A DNA stretch of 64,000 nucleotides from Litoditis marina (GCA_964036275.1 OZ038438.1:3974978-4038977), one strand, 5' to 3'; counted from the stretch's first letter, positions 41,701 to 53,272 are shown. Made by a program: numbers and translations. Notes: generated by a model from the letters alone, not told the origin.

Positions 41701-43514
41701 AACTCCAAGTGGTCTTGATCAGACTCGCTCCTGGTTAAACCACCCTTGTCTAGCGGAGACATTTTTCGAAACCCATCTGTAAACTTGGGCCAATAGGAAA
41801 GGGGACGAGGGTGAAAGGGAACGGGGGGTATGGCAAAGTGGACGAGGGCTGAGGCAAAGGGGACGAGGGATAAGGCAAAAAACACTCTTAGGTATCGTAG
41901 AAAGGGGAAAAGATGAATCAATAATGAAGATGCAGAACAAGGAAAGTATTATGGAGTAATCGGAAACTAAATTTGACTAGATTTCTCTCTAATTATCAAT
42001 CCACCCCTCGTCCCCTTTGTCATATCCCCCGTCCCCTTTCCTATTCACCGTAAACTTGCATGCATTCAGTCAAAAACAGCGATCAAAGAACCGTACAATC
42101 AATGTTGTAGGTATTGTTTGACACATTGACTTGTAGCCATAAATCATACACCGCCAAGGCCTATCATGCAATAGAGGATCCCGAACAGATTCATGTGAAA
42201 AATAGGGGTCGCGAGTTTAAAACTGGCGAATTTCATACATATTTGGCTGAGAATAAGCGAAATACAGGTAAAAATGACAGTTTTGGAGGGGTCGCGGCTC
42301 GTAAAAGACGGATAGGTCGCGAGATGAGAACCTTGGCGGTGTATGCCATCAGCTATGTTCATGTTGTAAAAAAGTGAGTGATTACGGTCAGAGGACCCAC
42401 AGAATGAATCAAACAAAAAAATTGAACTGACACATATTCAGCTGACGAATGAGACTATTGAGATTGTTGTGTTTGAAATAATGCGGAAGCACATTGCGAC
42501 AAAACGAATAGGGATCGACAATATGGAAACTGTAGCCACTCTGAAAAACACATAATGTCAAATGTCATTCATTCAATCCAACTGCAATTTCATTGTCTGA
42601 TTAGGAAAATAACACAGCCTACGTCGAAATTAACATTATTCGAGTGATTTCAGTTCTTGTTCCTGTGTAAATGTGCTTTCGCCATGACGCTAGAAAAACG
42701 CTAAGTTTGCTAGACCTGATTTTTTGAAGCAAGCCATAATGTTGAAAACCCACTCACCGAGTCCCAACGAATAATTTGTTGATAGTTTGGATCTTCAACA
42801 ATATTCCACAGTTTTATAAGAAAAAGGGGCATTTTATCCTCCTCTTTGGCCGATGGCAGATGACCGATCGCGGGTGGCTAAATGCATAGAAATAAATACT
42901 TCAAGTCTAGAAAGCTATTCGGCTATTCCTACAGAGTGAAACCACAGCATACACCGCCAAGGGTCTCTCATTTTTCTGAAACGACCCCTCTAAAGTAGTT
43001 CAAAACTGCGATTTTCATCAACTTTCGGTTTAATTTTCACTAGATTTGTATGAAGTTTGCTGGTTTCCAAATCGCGACCCTGCTTTTCATAAAAATTAGT
43101 TCGCAACCCCCCATATCATAAGAGGGCTTGGCGGTGTTTGAACCACAGTCATCCACGAAATCTCGTATACCTCGTACTCTCTCTCCTATTCTCTCACACT
43201 TGTTTTTTTGTACACATGACTGATATTATTACATAATAATAATCGAACTCTCATCTATTCCTATTACATAATAATCGAATTCTCAACTACCTCTTTCGAG
43301 ATGTATAGAGTATTTAAAAATAAATTCACACCACATATTTATTTGTTTTTGATTAATCTCTCTCATTCTAATTCTGTCTACCTTGATACATCACATACTA
43401 CTATTAACTATAAAGGATAACCTGCTGGACCTGGTGAAGAACCTGGATTGAAGGCTGAACATTCTGATTCCCGTACATTTCCAGCTTTGGAATTTTCCCA
43501 TCATTCAAGGACAT
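38716..43514 (-). CDS. HSF1: Heat shock transcription factor
   Basis: Trimeric stress-induced transcription factor (nematode hsf-1). Exons (minus): 43514-43422, 42877-42758, 42540-42432, 41776-41643, 41353-41220, 41041-40966, 40719-40582, 40369-40293, 40087-39987, 39903-39752, 39512-39441, 39329-39228, 39048-38929, 38817-38716; about 509 aa with every phase consistent. The DNA-binding domain covers residues 45-155: MPLFLIKLWNIVEDPN, SGYSFHIVDPYSFCRNVLPH, YFKHNNLNSLIRQLNMYGFR, KMSPLDKGGLTRSESDQDHL. The trimerising HR-A/B coiled coil follows (NLQLVMDELRQLREKQRNMD, NENETLWEQM-like, LVQFLVAMVQPNLSKRVLKR). KRGVLAID, KGPIIADVTDEWG and LTPTLERQISAELQ..LQEYLNG match the nematode HSF-1 tail. The ATG directly abuts a TTTCAG acceptor. 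Introns 1 and 3 carry two copies of one repeat. Confidence 0.96.
41503..41623. mobile_element. Near-perfect 45-bp-arm hairpin element in HSF1 intron 4
   Basis: GAGGCCGTATGCATGAAACA and GTTGGGATGCTATC at the left are mirrored by GATAGCATCCCAAC and TGTTTCATGCATACGGCCTC at the right; about 121 bases in all. It ends 20 bases from the exon 4 donor. Confidence 0.9.
41781..42058. mobile_element. Inverted-repeat element with GGGGACGAGG tracts in HSF1 intron 3
   Basis: Left end GTAAACTTGGGCCAATAGGA, right end TTTCCTATTCACCGTAAACT, mirrored with small differences. The left arm contains repeated GGGGACGAGGG units and the right arm CCCTCGTCCCC units. It begins next to the HSF1 exon 4 acceptor. Confidence 0.8.
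42144..42346. mobile_element. Inverted-repeat element CACCGCCAAG, copy 1
   Basis: Left end CATACACCGCCAAGG, right end CCTTGGCGGTGTATG, perfect 15-base arms, about 203 bases, in HSF1 intron 3. Confidence 0.9.
42948..43139. mobile_element. Inverted-repeat element CACCGCCAAG, copy 2
   Basis: Left end CATACACCGCCAAGG, right end GGCTTGGCGGTGTTT, with internal GATTTTCATCAACT and TCGCGACCC words, in HSF1 intron 1. Internal sequence is diverged from copy 1 and partly inverted. Confidence 0.87.
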
Positions 43515-44100
43515 CTGAAATATATAGGTCGTTCTATAAATGTACTTCATATACAGAACAAAGCCGTAAAGCTAAAATATAGTGGAATCACTGAAACTAG
43601 TAAAAAACAAATGATTATTTCGCCTCGCACATTTATTTAATATTAAACGTCTCCAACATCTATGTGGTGAAATCAGCACGGGCATTAGGCCTCGTGACAA
43701 TGAATGGGGCACAAGTGGAACTGATCTCAAACGATGAATAGTTCTTGCCAGTCGATGGACATACTTCTAATTGAAGATGACCAACTAGGAGGAATTAAAC
43801 GATGATTACATGTGTGATATTACAATAGATTGTAACAATCAACTACCCAAAAATATTAAAACCAATTATTAACGTGATGAAGTTACGACTAGAAATAATT
43901 TATTTTGAACTGAAGTGAAGACTGTAGAGAAAGATATATCAATTAACCTATTTATTTAAAAAAAAAACCATGATGAAGGAAAGCTGAGGAATAATGATGG
44001 CCGTCCGGTTTTTTTTGTATGCTGTCTGGTGCCTCTAAATCTCTCACCTGATCGTAATTTGGAATCGTAGGGAGGAAATCATCGAAAAGGGTAAAAGGGA

Positions 44101-44330
44101 TTGTCTCTATCATCCCTACTGAGACTCCTACAGTATGAATTGCAAAATTGCACACCATTTTATTCATGTGGTGTTATATATTTTTTTAAAAGTTGAAGAA
44201 TTTCGTTTTGAGTTTATTTACAACAAGGGTTTTAAATATTTTTGACAAACTTCAAGTTTATGATAGCAAACAGTCATTGAAAACTTCAAATGTGTACAGT
44301 AGGAGTCTCAGTGAAAAGGATGTCGACTAT
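44101..44330. mobile_element. Inverted-repeat element ACTGAGACTCCTACAGTA, copy 2
   Basis: CCCTACTGAGACTCCTACAG at the left and TGTACAGTAGGAGTCTCAGT at the right; flanks TTGTCTCTAT and GTCGACTAT echo the outer arms of copies 1 and 3. Confidence 0.85.
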
Positions 44331-44729
44331 ACCGACATCTAACCTGGCTTTATGTAACCCTTTTCGTAGGTTACTGAAATAAGTAGCCCGTTGGAAATCG
44401 GAAATGAAAAACCGGTTATCCCTCAACCCAACACAAAATCCCGCTTTTACCGTAAGTCTTGACGCGTCGACGATAAATGATGAAACCTGGAAATGACCTT
44501 ATCTTATTACATGAGGGAAGGTGCGAACCTGTATCATGGATTCACCAGTTTCAACAGAAAACGAAAGCAGTTAAAATTAATAAAAGGATGGGAAGTGAGA
44601 CGTGAAGAATGTACATTACCTCCTTCCCTCCATCAACGTAGCTAGGGGTGAGCGTATCTCTGAAACTTGCGTCAATCGTCAAGTGTTTTTCAGGAATAGT
44701 AAGATGCTCTCAACGAACTCAACCGAGAA

Positions 44730-45056
44730 CAGGGTCCTTCCCGAACCGAACCACGAACCGGTCACTGAACCACCTAACCGATCACTCGGAACGTTGGAAC
44801 CGATTTCCCAAACAGCCGAACTCACCAGGTAATTATTCGAATCGAGCCGTGTGCCGTATATCTTACAAAGTGTTGGGGAACATTGACTTTTTACCCCCCA
44901 CCTTAATAACAAGTGATAATTCAATTTATCACCTGCAATACAAAAGTTTGAGGGTGGAGGGTAAACAGTAAACATTTCCGGTATTGAAGTTTAGCCCCCC
45001 CCCCACTCGTTGAATTTTCACCCCCCACAATTGAAGTTCTACCCCCCGGCAACCTA

Positions 45057-45088
<32 letters not shown>

Positions 45089-45835
45089 AAATAGTAAATG
45101 TCGAAGTTGATTTTTGACCCCCCTCCTCTCTTTTCAGGTTTTAGCTTGGATGGGGGGTTGTATACAAGCACTATGCTACGAGGGGGGCATACTTCAATTT
45201 TCCCAAGTGTTGTATTGAATCGTTTAAGAAAATTTGATTGTATTGAATCCGTGGGTAAATCGCGGTATTGGCAAACCGCACCGCAAACCAATCACTAGAG
45301 CCGCAATTGGCTCGATTCTGGTTCAGACTGTGATTTGGTTCGCGGTTCGGTTCGAACCGCTCACGTGAGAAACGGGCGGTTTGGGAAGTCGATTCTCCAG
45401 TGATCGGCTCGCGGTTTGGTTGGGGAAGTATCCGGTTGTCCAGTGAATTGCCCACTGGCCTTTGCTCCCTATATATCTGTATGTTCTCATGTATTGCATT
45501 ACATTATTTAGATGACATGATTAATTTTCAGCAAATTACACAAATCGCAACCGGGATTTGCTTTCGTGGACATCTGTTGCCTTATTTAGGAAGGAATCCG
45601 TTTCTTCCGTGACTTCTTGAAAATTGAACCAATAAACGGTAATCGGTGATACGGTAATAAACTGAGCTATACCCTGGGTCAATTCCCTGGAGAACTGGAA
45701 AATATTAGGGAACCGAACCGCGAAGTAGTCACTGCAGAACTGACCCATTAATTTGGAACCGGCATCCGAACCGCCTGAATATACATTTGATTTGATTTGA
45801 ACCGTTCGAGCCGAACGCGAACCACAAACCAAAAT
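44730..45835. repeat. GGTTCGG / CCGAACC-rich element(s), interrupted
   Basis: Dense short words CCGAACC, GGTTCGG, AACCGG and their complements run from 44735 to 44830, 45240 to 45460 and 45690 to 45835. The interval is split by the G/C-run element at 44876-45204, a nested insertion. Related words occur at 15660-15710, 18320-18345 and 47935-48165. Confidence 0.65.
44876..45204 (-). mobile_element. G/C-run inverted-repeat element with 8-bp target duplication
   Basis: Ends GGGAACATTGAC and (reverse complement of the right end) GGGAAAATTGAA are inverted repeats. The 8 bases AAGTGTTG occur directly outside both ends (44868-44875 and 45205-45212), a target-site duplication. It contains a G run of about 29 at 45059-45087. 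An 8-bp duplication is typical of hAT-type transposition. Confidence 0.85.
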
Positions 45836-46135
45836 GTTTTTTTTAGTTTTTGGAGCTGCGCTGTGTTTTTACAACGAAGTTTTGTTGTGCATATTATTAG
45901 CTCGTTTGAGTTCCTGCTCTATTTATACAATATTCATTGGTTAGTGTTATATTCATTTAAAACCAAAATATTCGTTTTGAGTGGCACCTTTCACTGAGCA
46001 CATATTTTCATGATAACATTCATTGGTTAGTTCTTTATCTAACCGGTTTTTTGATGACCTAAACTTATGCCTCAATGTCCCAAATAGCTGTGTTCTTTCT
46101 GAAGACACAACAAGAAACTCGATACCATCTATATG

Positions 46136-46850
46136 CTTTGTTCCGTAAACTGCATTAGAAGGACCAAAGGTTTGTATTGTTCATTCTATTCCCACTATTA
46201 TTCAATCCGAGATACAGCGCTTCCATCTATGATCATCAATTCATTCTGCCAGAGGACTGAAAAGGTGAATTATATCTTCACTTTGACTTCTATATCTCCC
46301 TTGTCCATTAAAGTATTCTTCACCGTTTGATCAAACTTCGTTTGTCAAGTGAAATCTCCACGTCCACTCAATATATCTATCAGAGAAGATGTACCCTTCC
46401 CACATCTTATTGATCTATCTGATGCTATGAGACGTGATTCGTAATTGTCTACTTTCCATATTCGCAAATTCGAAACTCCGGAGAAGCGAAGAGCCGGTTT
46501 CCTTGCCAGGCAAGCCAAGCGAGAGAACGCCGCAATTGCTCAAATCAAACTACAAACTACGCCAGCTCCCGCTGAAACAAAAGAAATCGTCGCTGAAACA
46601 ACTTCGCCTGTAGAGGTACCTACAGATGAATCGAGTGATGATGAATCCCTTGCTTGATGTTGTTGAATTCTATGGTATTCATGATAGAATGGTAAAACGT
46701 CTTCGCCGTATGTGAGACAATGGTGGCTATGTTCCAGATCTATAGGCTTTGTTCCGTAAACTGCATTAGAAGGACCAAAAGTTTGTATCTATCGTTACTT
46801 CGAGTTCTATAATTTCCGCCTTTACCATTAATTTACTATTCTTGACGAGT
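46136..46850 (+). repeat. Diverged direct duplication around 46140 and 46748
   Basis: GCTTTGTTCCGTAAACTGCA followed by TTAGAAGGACCAAA.GTTTGTAT occurs at 46136-46176 and 46748-46788. The sequence after it also aligns loosely (CCATTAAAGTATTCTTCACC versus CCATTAATTTACTATTCTTG), with about 100 bases missing from the second copy. Confidence 0.7.
46445..46657 (+). pseudogene. Coding-like stretch without start codon
   Basis: An open frame of 70 codons contains FHIRKFETPEKRRAGFLARQ and a Glu/Thr/Pro-rich tail ending ESSDDESLA-stop. Its composition is protein-like: a basic helix followed by an acidic tail. It has no Met, an in-frame TAA lies directly before it, and no splice acceptor opens it. It lies between the two halves of a direct duplication. 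It may be a decayed exon or transposon remnant; the family is not recognised. Confidence 0.35.
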
Positions 46851-47934
46851 ATTAAACAGATTTGTCACAATTGTTACGTAGTTGGTGTTTGTGTATTGCT
46901 CTTCATGCGGCTGATGTTGATTCGTTCCCGATGCAAGTTTGCCAGATCAGACATCAACCTTGCATTTCGTATGCATTTCACTCCATGTATTTTCTCATTC
47001 AGCGCGCCTCGGGCGTATCAAATAAATAAATAAACATTACTATACACTCGTTCGCACACACCAAGCTACTGATAACCTTTTTTAGCATGAGATTGTGGTC
47101 ACTAACAGTAAAGAATCACAACAGTAACAATACAACTTTTAAAACAATATTTTATGATTAAGTGAACCGTACTTGGAATCTTTTCGATTTTCTGTATCGT
47201 GCGTTAGCAATTAATGCGTTGCTCACCATCTCACGAGTCTACCTCCGTTTCTCACGTGCCTCTCTCATACCAAAGTGTTCTCTAACTAACGAGTATGTGA
47301 AAGACGGAGGTATATCTCGTGAGCCGTGGTTTCCCCTGGGTGGTATGACAGCGTCCAGTGTGTCACCACCAACCGGCCATCACCATAATATTTCGGTAAT
47401 GTTATCGAAATAGTAAGAAAATACTGGTAACGTTTATATTCGTGCGAAAATTGGTAAAATTGGACCGTTTTAAATACAATGAGTTTCGTATTCAAATAGA
47501 GAAACGGGTTCGCTTTCGTAGAAGAGTCACACTTACACGTCAGTATTTCTCGAACTGGTTCTAACTTGACGGATGGCAATAGCGACATTGATTTTTTCTA
47601 ATTCATTTCCTTCCGGGAAACAATATGACTCCTAAAATAAGGTTGGGCTGATCACTGACATATTACCTATTTCCGAATTAAACGTGGCTTCTCCCGGAAT
47701 ATGCAGGGCAGTGTAGAGAGCAATGTGGGAGTTCGTTTGTAATGCTTGATCTCACACCAGAAAAGTTATATAAAACAACTATAAAAAGAGTCAACGCTAT
47801 ACTGAGTCTTTGTCGAATAAGGACAAATTTGAACTTGTTCTCTTCATAGATGTGTTCATTCCACAGCACATCAGTATAAGGCATTTAACTTACCACATTT
47901 GAAACTAGTGATCGGAGGTGAAGGTAGGCAAATT

Positions 47935-48165
47935 TCTTCCCGAACCAAAACCGAACCGATTCTTCCCGAACCAGTTGGTTCGGTAAGGAACCGAACCGTT
48001 TGCATACTCAAACCGACATGAAACCGAACCAAATCCTAATATACGTTACGCAGTTGACCATTTTTAGCATTAATTACATGAATTGGTTCGGTTCCAACTT
48101 TGTTGGCCCAAATTTGGTTCGGTTCTAGAACGAACCAACTGGTTCGGACAGAATCGGTTCGTAAT
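47935..48165. repeat. GGTTCGG-rich inverted-repeat element
   Basis: CCGAACCGATTCTTCCCGAA and GAACCAGTTGGTTCGG at the left face CGAACCAACTGGTTCGG and GAATCGGTTCG at the right. Several copies of GGTTCGGTT or its complement lie between. Confidence 0.7.
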
Positions 48166-49027
48166 TTAACATAAGCCCTGACATAGTGTATGTTCTCATT
48201 AATCTCCCTCTCTCTCTCTCTCTCTCAACAAATCTGGGTACTCGTCACAACTTCTTGACAGTCTAAGACAATTGAATGTTCCGCGCTGGTTTTCGTTTCT
48301 ACCTTGACACTGCGTCCGAGTGAGCAACGAATTTGGGCGATTTGCATCAATATCTTTGTTGTGAGAAAATTTATTAGACAAAATGTGTGCATAAATTCAT
48401 TTATGGAGATCCCTTTTTTACCGCAAAATTGAATCCTGAGAGGTGTACTACCCGCTCGAGGTACTGTATTAACAGCCGGTGGTCAATTGCATCGTATTTT
48501 TTTTAGAGGTCCTGCACAGCAATGCCTGAGAAAGATGTACAGTAATGGCTGAGCGCCAAAATTATTAGAAAAACTATTCGAATTTTTTTATTTTTTGTTA
48601 AATTACTGAATAATTCTGCATGGAATCAGGTTAATTTTGCAACCTATTTGTCCTTCTTTTTTATTTGATCGCGTGAACCCCATCACTTTTTCCATGTGAT
48701 GAACTCGGCGCATCCTTGTCAGTCGTAATTTCAACACTTTGATATGATGCCTGCCGAAACATTTGCACTTGTCGGAAACATCAAAATTTTTGTGAAGAAC
48801 GAAACGTTTTTCATCTTAGTTTTTATGCAAAAATGTGCGTGTGATCCTTGCATACGTTGAACTAGTCGCTATCCAGGTCGTAAGTCTTTTTTGCAATTTG
48901 ATTTGAAACCTACATTGGAAATACAGTTTGTCTATTCATTCTCATTTGTTAAACGTCGGAATCTCTCCTTATGCTTTGCTTTTTTTGAATTAAACTCTTA
49001 GGTATTCCTATTCCTCCTTCTTCGAAG

Positions 49028-52000
49028 ATGGGTGATTCAGAGAATGTAGCTCCAGTTTCGCAATCAGATTTGGATGCGAAGATTGTGAAGCAAATGGAGG
49101 TACTTCCTTTATTTTTAATGTTTCGGAAATAGAAATCTATATGTAAATACTTTATAACGTGAAAATGCATAAAAAACGTGGTGGGCTGATATATGTACAA
49201 CTTTTCAGTCAGTGTTATTCGAGGGGATAGGATGATCATCTACGTATCACATTTGAAACCTCTTTTCTAGAAATTAGAAATGTGAGGGAAGGGGTTCATT
49301 TTTGTACTATAATTTGATCATTTCAGTACTATTTCGGAAACGTCAACCTTCCAAGAGACAAGTTTCTCCAGGATAAAATGAAGTTGGAAGATGGTTGTAA
49401 GTTATTCAATCACGAAACCATTGACGTGTCTTGTGTTTATTTGGTCCACTGCGTATCATTATCAATTACTTTTAGAAAAGTAGATTAATAATCGCTATAG
49501 TTAACAAATAAATAGCATGAGCAGACCAGCGTGTTGTCATTTAGCAGCATACCTTTTTGTCGGTCCACAAGATTAATCCTAGTCTGAACAGTGCCCATGT
49601 ATATATGGAAAGACTTTTTTGTACAGATTTTCGATTAAAATCAATTATAATTCAGCTTTTAAATGATTCCATGCGTGAAATATTCGTTTAGTTAGCTTAT
49701 AGTTTCTTGTTCAGGGGTTCATATCTCTACACTATTGACGTTCAATCGTCTCGCTGCCATTTGTAAAGATGCTGCCATCATTGCTAAGGCGCTGAAGGTA
49801 AATTCACTCGGAGCGTTCGTATTTTCACCACACGAAAAATGGTTTAAATATATTCTGATGAGAAATACGAATGTAACTCTCGGTGCAGTAATAGTTGGGC
49901 GCCGGTGTTGTCTAAATAACAACCTGATCATGGAGATGATTTACTGATCGAATTACTACATTCACGTTGACGATGATAACGTGGGCATTTTACAAATGAA
50001 AGCACGGATGAGTATAGGGTTAGTATTATCCGCTCTGCAGGCTGCCGAATCAGAGGTTGTGTCTGTATCCGAAGATGGTGAAAAGGTTAGAAGGAATGTT
50101 GGAAATCCACTACCCGAAAACTCCCTGGAATACTGGCAAAAAATCAAGCACTGCACGGTGTACATGGTATGTATCTTCGTATTTCTTACATTCTTCGACT
50201 CATTCATTGTATGTTGTTTTTACCGCTTTGTGATGACACTAAATATGAGTAATCTCACATTGTGTAATATATATAGTATTACCATTTGTTTTTTCATAGT
50301 CGTACATGATGGAGTAGTTAACATAACGTTATCTATTCTAGGAACTAGGAATTCTATCAGTATTTTTTTTTACAGAAGGGTTTCGAGGAGAACACATCAC
50401 TTGATCAAATCATGGAATTTGCTGCTAAGTATGGATCCGTGGACAACGTTCTCATGAGAAGAACCAAACCTGACAGAATATTCAAGGTATTTGGCTCAAG
50501 CTCAACTTTTCTACTTTTTATTGCAGGGTTTGTTGTGCTTGCTCGTAGCATTTCTATTTATGTTGAAGTTTCATACGAGATCAATCACCAATTTGCAATT
50601 CTCGGGGTGCCAAGTTTAAACCCCGACGCATTTATAGTTGAGAAACGAAAAAATGTATTGTTAGTACATAAACCTGTATGTTGCTTAATTTTTTGACCGG
50701 TATACTTGGCAGGGATCGGTTTTCGTCACCTACAAGACAAGAGAGGAGGCGGAGGTTGCTCAAAAGAGCGAAGATAAGTTTGGCGAGATTCAGCTGACGA
50801 AGATGATGCAAGACGATTACTGGACCATGAAGAACAAGGAGACAAAGGTAGCGTCGCGCTTTTTCTCATCAATTTCAGTCGAATTTTTGATTTTGAATGT
50901 GGATCAAATAGATATAGAAACGATAAGTAGAAACGTTTTCATAATCAAGCATTTGTGATACTTCACTGCGATAATTCATTGAGACTTTATAATGTATTTT
51001 AGCCTAATTGTGTGTTCAAAGCATTGTATCAAACTTCCGCGTTTCAGGACAAACGCAATGCTGAAAAGATGGCTAAGACCTCGAGGAAAGCAGTCGAACA
51101 CGCCGAAAAGGAACATGCCAAGGTTGGTGTCGATATGATATGACAAACAGTTTGTAACTATTCTAGTTAATTCTGGTTCTTCGTTTTAATTTCCACAAAA
51201 AACTTTTTCAGGGAAACATGTACAATCGCCCCCCACCCAACAATCACCCCCTCGTGGTACTATTACCCCCCACCTAATTGAAATCCTAGAAAAATCGTGC
51301 GAAGGTGAGGGGTAATTGGTAAATGGGTGGGGGGACATTGTACATCTTCGACAATGAACAATCACCCCCCACAATACAAAATGGGAGGGTGATAGTAAAT
51401 ACCCGGAACTGATGAACAATCACCCCCCACTCCACCCAAGCCTGCAGTAAATAAGCATGGTGTATAATCGCCCCCTTTATTCAAAAGATATCTTCAGCTC
51501 TTCGGCCTTTCGTGGAGAAACCTTTGAAAAATAGTATCAGGTTTTGTTATATTTGATGAAACTATTGCAGACTGGTGCTCATTTCGTGAAGGGACTCATA
51601 TTGGCTGTGGAAGGGTTTGGAGAAGATTCTTCTCTTGTCTCCGTGAAAGAGTTCTTCAAGAAGTTTGGAGATGTAGGATATGTGGTCCACGAATCGGGCC
51701 AATCTAAGGCAGAAATCAGGTACATCTCCCAAGTAACAACTGTATATACGAAACCATAACTTTCCTCCATTATTGGAAAAATGTGTAGTACGTTAGATGA
51801 AATTTATATGAGGGGATTGCGCTATATATTTCCTGGATTGAATTTCTCTTCCTAGAATATTTCTAGTAGTGTTATTTTTATTTATGCAGTATATTTCTTA
51901 TTAAATGGTTCAGTTTTAAGTTTAAGTGTCTTTTAGGTTTGCCGGTGAAGAAAATGGAGCCAAGACTGCTTGGGAGAAGGCGGTAGCAGAGGGAACTGAC

Positions 52001-52530
52001 GGAAAAGTGATGTTCCAGGAGAAAGAGCTTTCTGCCAAGGTTAGTATGCTTTCATTTGATATGAAAGTCTCATTGCCCTTTTTTGGTCATTCCTGGAGTA
52101 AGCCAAGATGAGTATGAGTTATGACTATTCTAGTTTGTTTCAGGTGCTGGAAGGCGAGGAGGAAGAAGCCTATTGGACTGCATTCAATACCAGCAAACAA
52201 AACAAGAGAGACAGGTGTAGCGGGCGTGGTGGCGGTCGCGGACGTGGTGGTCGTGGACGCGGCGGGTCAGTACTTACCTTTACTTTTATATTCATCATGA
52301 TGTTTTCAGTTCGCCTAACGAAACATGGTTGTTATGTTACTTTCAATTAATTTACCTACAACCTATCATGGATTTTCAGTGGTCGTGGTAATTTCCGTGG
52401 TGGTCGAGGTGAAAAGCGGCATGCTGAGGACAATGGACCTCAAGGAAAGAAGACTGTATTTGAGGATTCCGAAGGAAACCCTAAAGCTGAAGCAGTCACC
52501 GAATCGAAGTCGGAAACTCCCGCTGTTTGA
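49028..52530 (+). CDS. SSB: La protein (SSB), RNA polymerase III transcript chaperone
   Basis: Binds UUU-OH 3' ends of new pol III RNAs in the nucleus. Exons: 49028-49099, 49327-49396, 49715-49797, 50041-50166, 50376-50486, 50713-50847, 51048-51122, 51571-51719, 51937-52039, 52144-52265, 52380-52530; about 398 aa (human 408), phases all consistent. Domains: La motif at residues 12-105 (QMEYYFGNVNLPRDKFLQDK, WVHISTLLTFNRLA, VSEDGEKVRRN, PENSLEYWQKIK); RRM1 around 107-185 (CTVYMKGF, VLMRRTKPDRIFKGSVFVTY); a charged linker; an atypical second RRM near 225-330 (FVKGLILAVEGF, GEENGAKTAWEKAVAE, EEEEAYWTAFNTSKQ); and a C-terminal RGG box (GRGRGGRGRGG, FRGGRG). An AG directly precedes the ATG after a pyrimidine tract. 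Intron 7 carries a C/G-run element. Convergent with TOPBP1. Confidence 0.96.
51211..51476. repeat. C/G-run dispersed element, copy 2
   Basis: In La intron 7. Starts GGGAAACATGTACAATCGCC and shares GACATTGTACATCTTCGACA, TACCCGGAACTGATG and CAAGCCTG.AGTAAATAAGCA with 7905-8060. Confidence 0.87.
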
Positions 52531-52882
52531 AGTCGTCCTCTGTTCTATTTTGTTACGGTTGTTATGTTATTTGTACATCATTTCACGTTGTTGTTTCCCG
52601 TTTTGTTTTTGTTCGTCGTCCAACAATTATGTTGTTGAAGGTCTGTCATTTTGCTGTCTAGCGTAGACTGCAAATCGTAATTAAATTTGTTCTTGTCGAA
52701 TCACTTTAATCACAAAAGAGGTCGGGGAGGAAAGCGCATGTGAAAAGCTTGAGCCACACTGATGAGTGCTTGTTTCAAACTAACGTATCTTATTGACAAG
52801 TACGGTAACGATCCACTTTTTCGAGAATGATAATCACGGCGTTCTCAATAACAGCTTTATTAAATTAGGTCCTCAATTTTTG

Positions 52883-52990
52883 GACGCTCCGCAAATGATT
52901 CACGTGAAGATAAGCGCGATACGCATCGAGTTAGTGCTGCGACCATTCCAAATTGCAGTGGGATACAGTGACCCGCCACGAAAATTTTGT
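52883..52990 (+). repeat. Dispersed repeat shared with 29146-29266
   Basis: GGACGCTCCGCAAATGATTC to CCGCCACGAAAATTTTG, aligned block by block with the copy at 29146. Confidence 0.65.
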
Positions 52991-53176
52991 GAACGGAGCT
53001 CAATACAATTTTAATCGCAAAAATTACTGTGGGAGAGAACTACGCCAGTAAAAGTTTAAATAAATCACAAATAGCCCAATTCATTCAGGAAAAGCATGTT
53101 TTCGAATGTAAAGTTGGGAAATTTTCAAATATTTATCCTTCGCGCCATTTAACACTAGAAATGCGCTAGCGATTTC

Positions 53177-53272
53177 ATCGTTCCCCGTCGGTAAAACGTG
53201 CTCATCGCTTCGTGCATACCAACTTGCCCGGGAGCGATCCTGGTGAGCACGTTACCGAAAGGGAACAATGTT
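53177..53272. repeat. Short inverted repeat
   Basis: CGTTCCCCGTCGGTAAAACG and TGCTCA at the left are mirrored by TGAGCACGTTACCGAAAGGGAAC at the right. The words GTTACCGAAA and CGTGCATAC recur up to 53320. Confidence 0.7.

Larger units (their letters stand above)
43515..49027. other. 5.5 kb gap with nested repeats
   Basis: HSF1 and La are divergent here. Repeats listed separately fill 44101-45835 and 47935-48165, and a decayed coding-like stretch lies at 46445. A (CT)n run is at 48204-48226. The last 600 bases before La are T-rich and should hold its promoter. No convincing intact gene was found. Confidence 0.55.

Noticed and set aside
43630..43790. Possible extra HSF1 upstream coding exon
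   Set aside because: All frames carry stops and the ATG at 43514 directly follows a trans-splice-type acceptor.
44929..45291. Poly-proline open frame on the minus strand
   Set aside because: Caused by the 29-base G run in a mobile element.
47678..47884. Minus-strand open frame with a hydrophobic stretch (ALTLFIVVLYNF)
   Set aside because: No acceptor or donor support, no phase-compatible neighbours and no recognised family.
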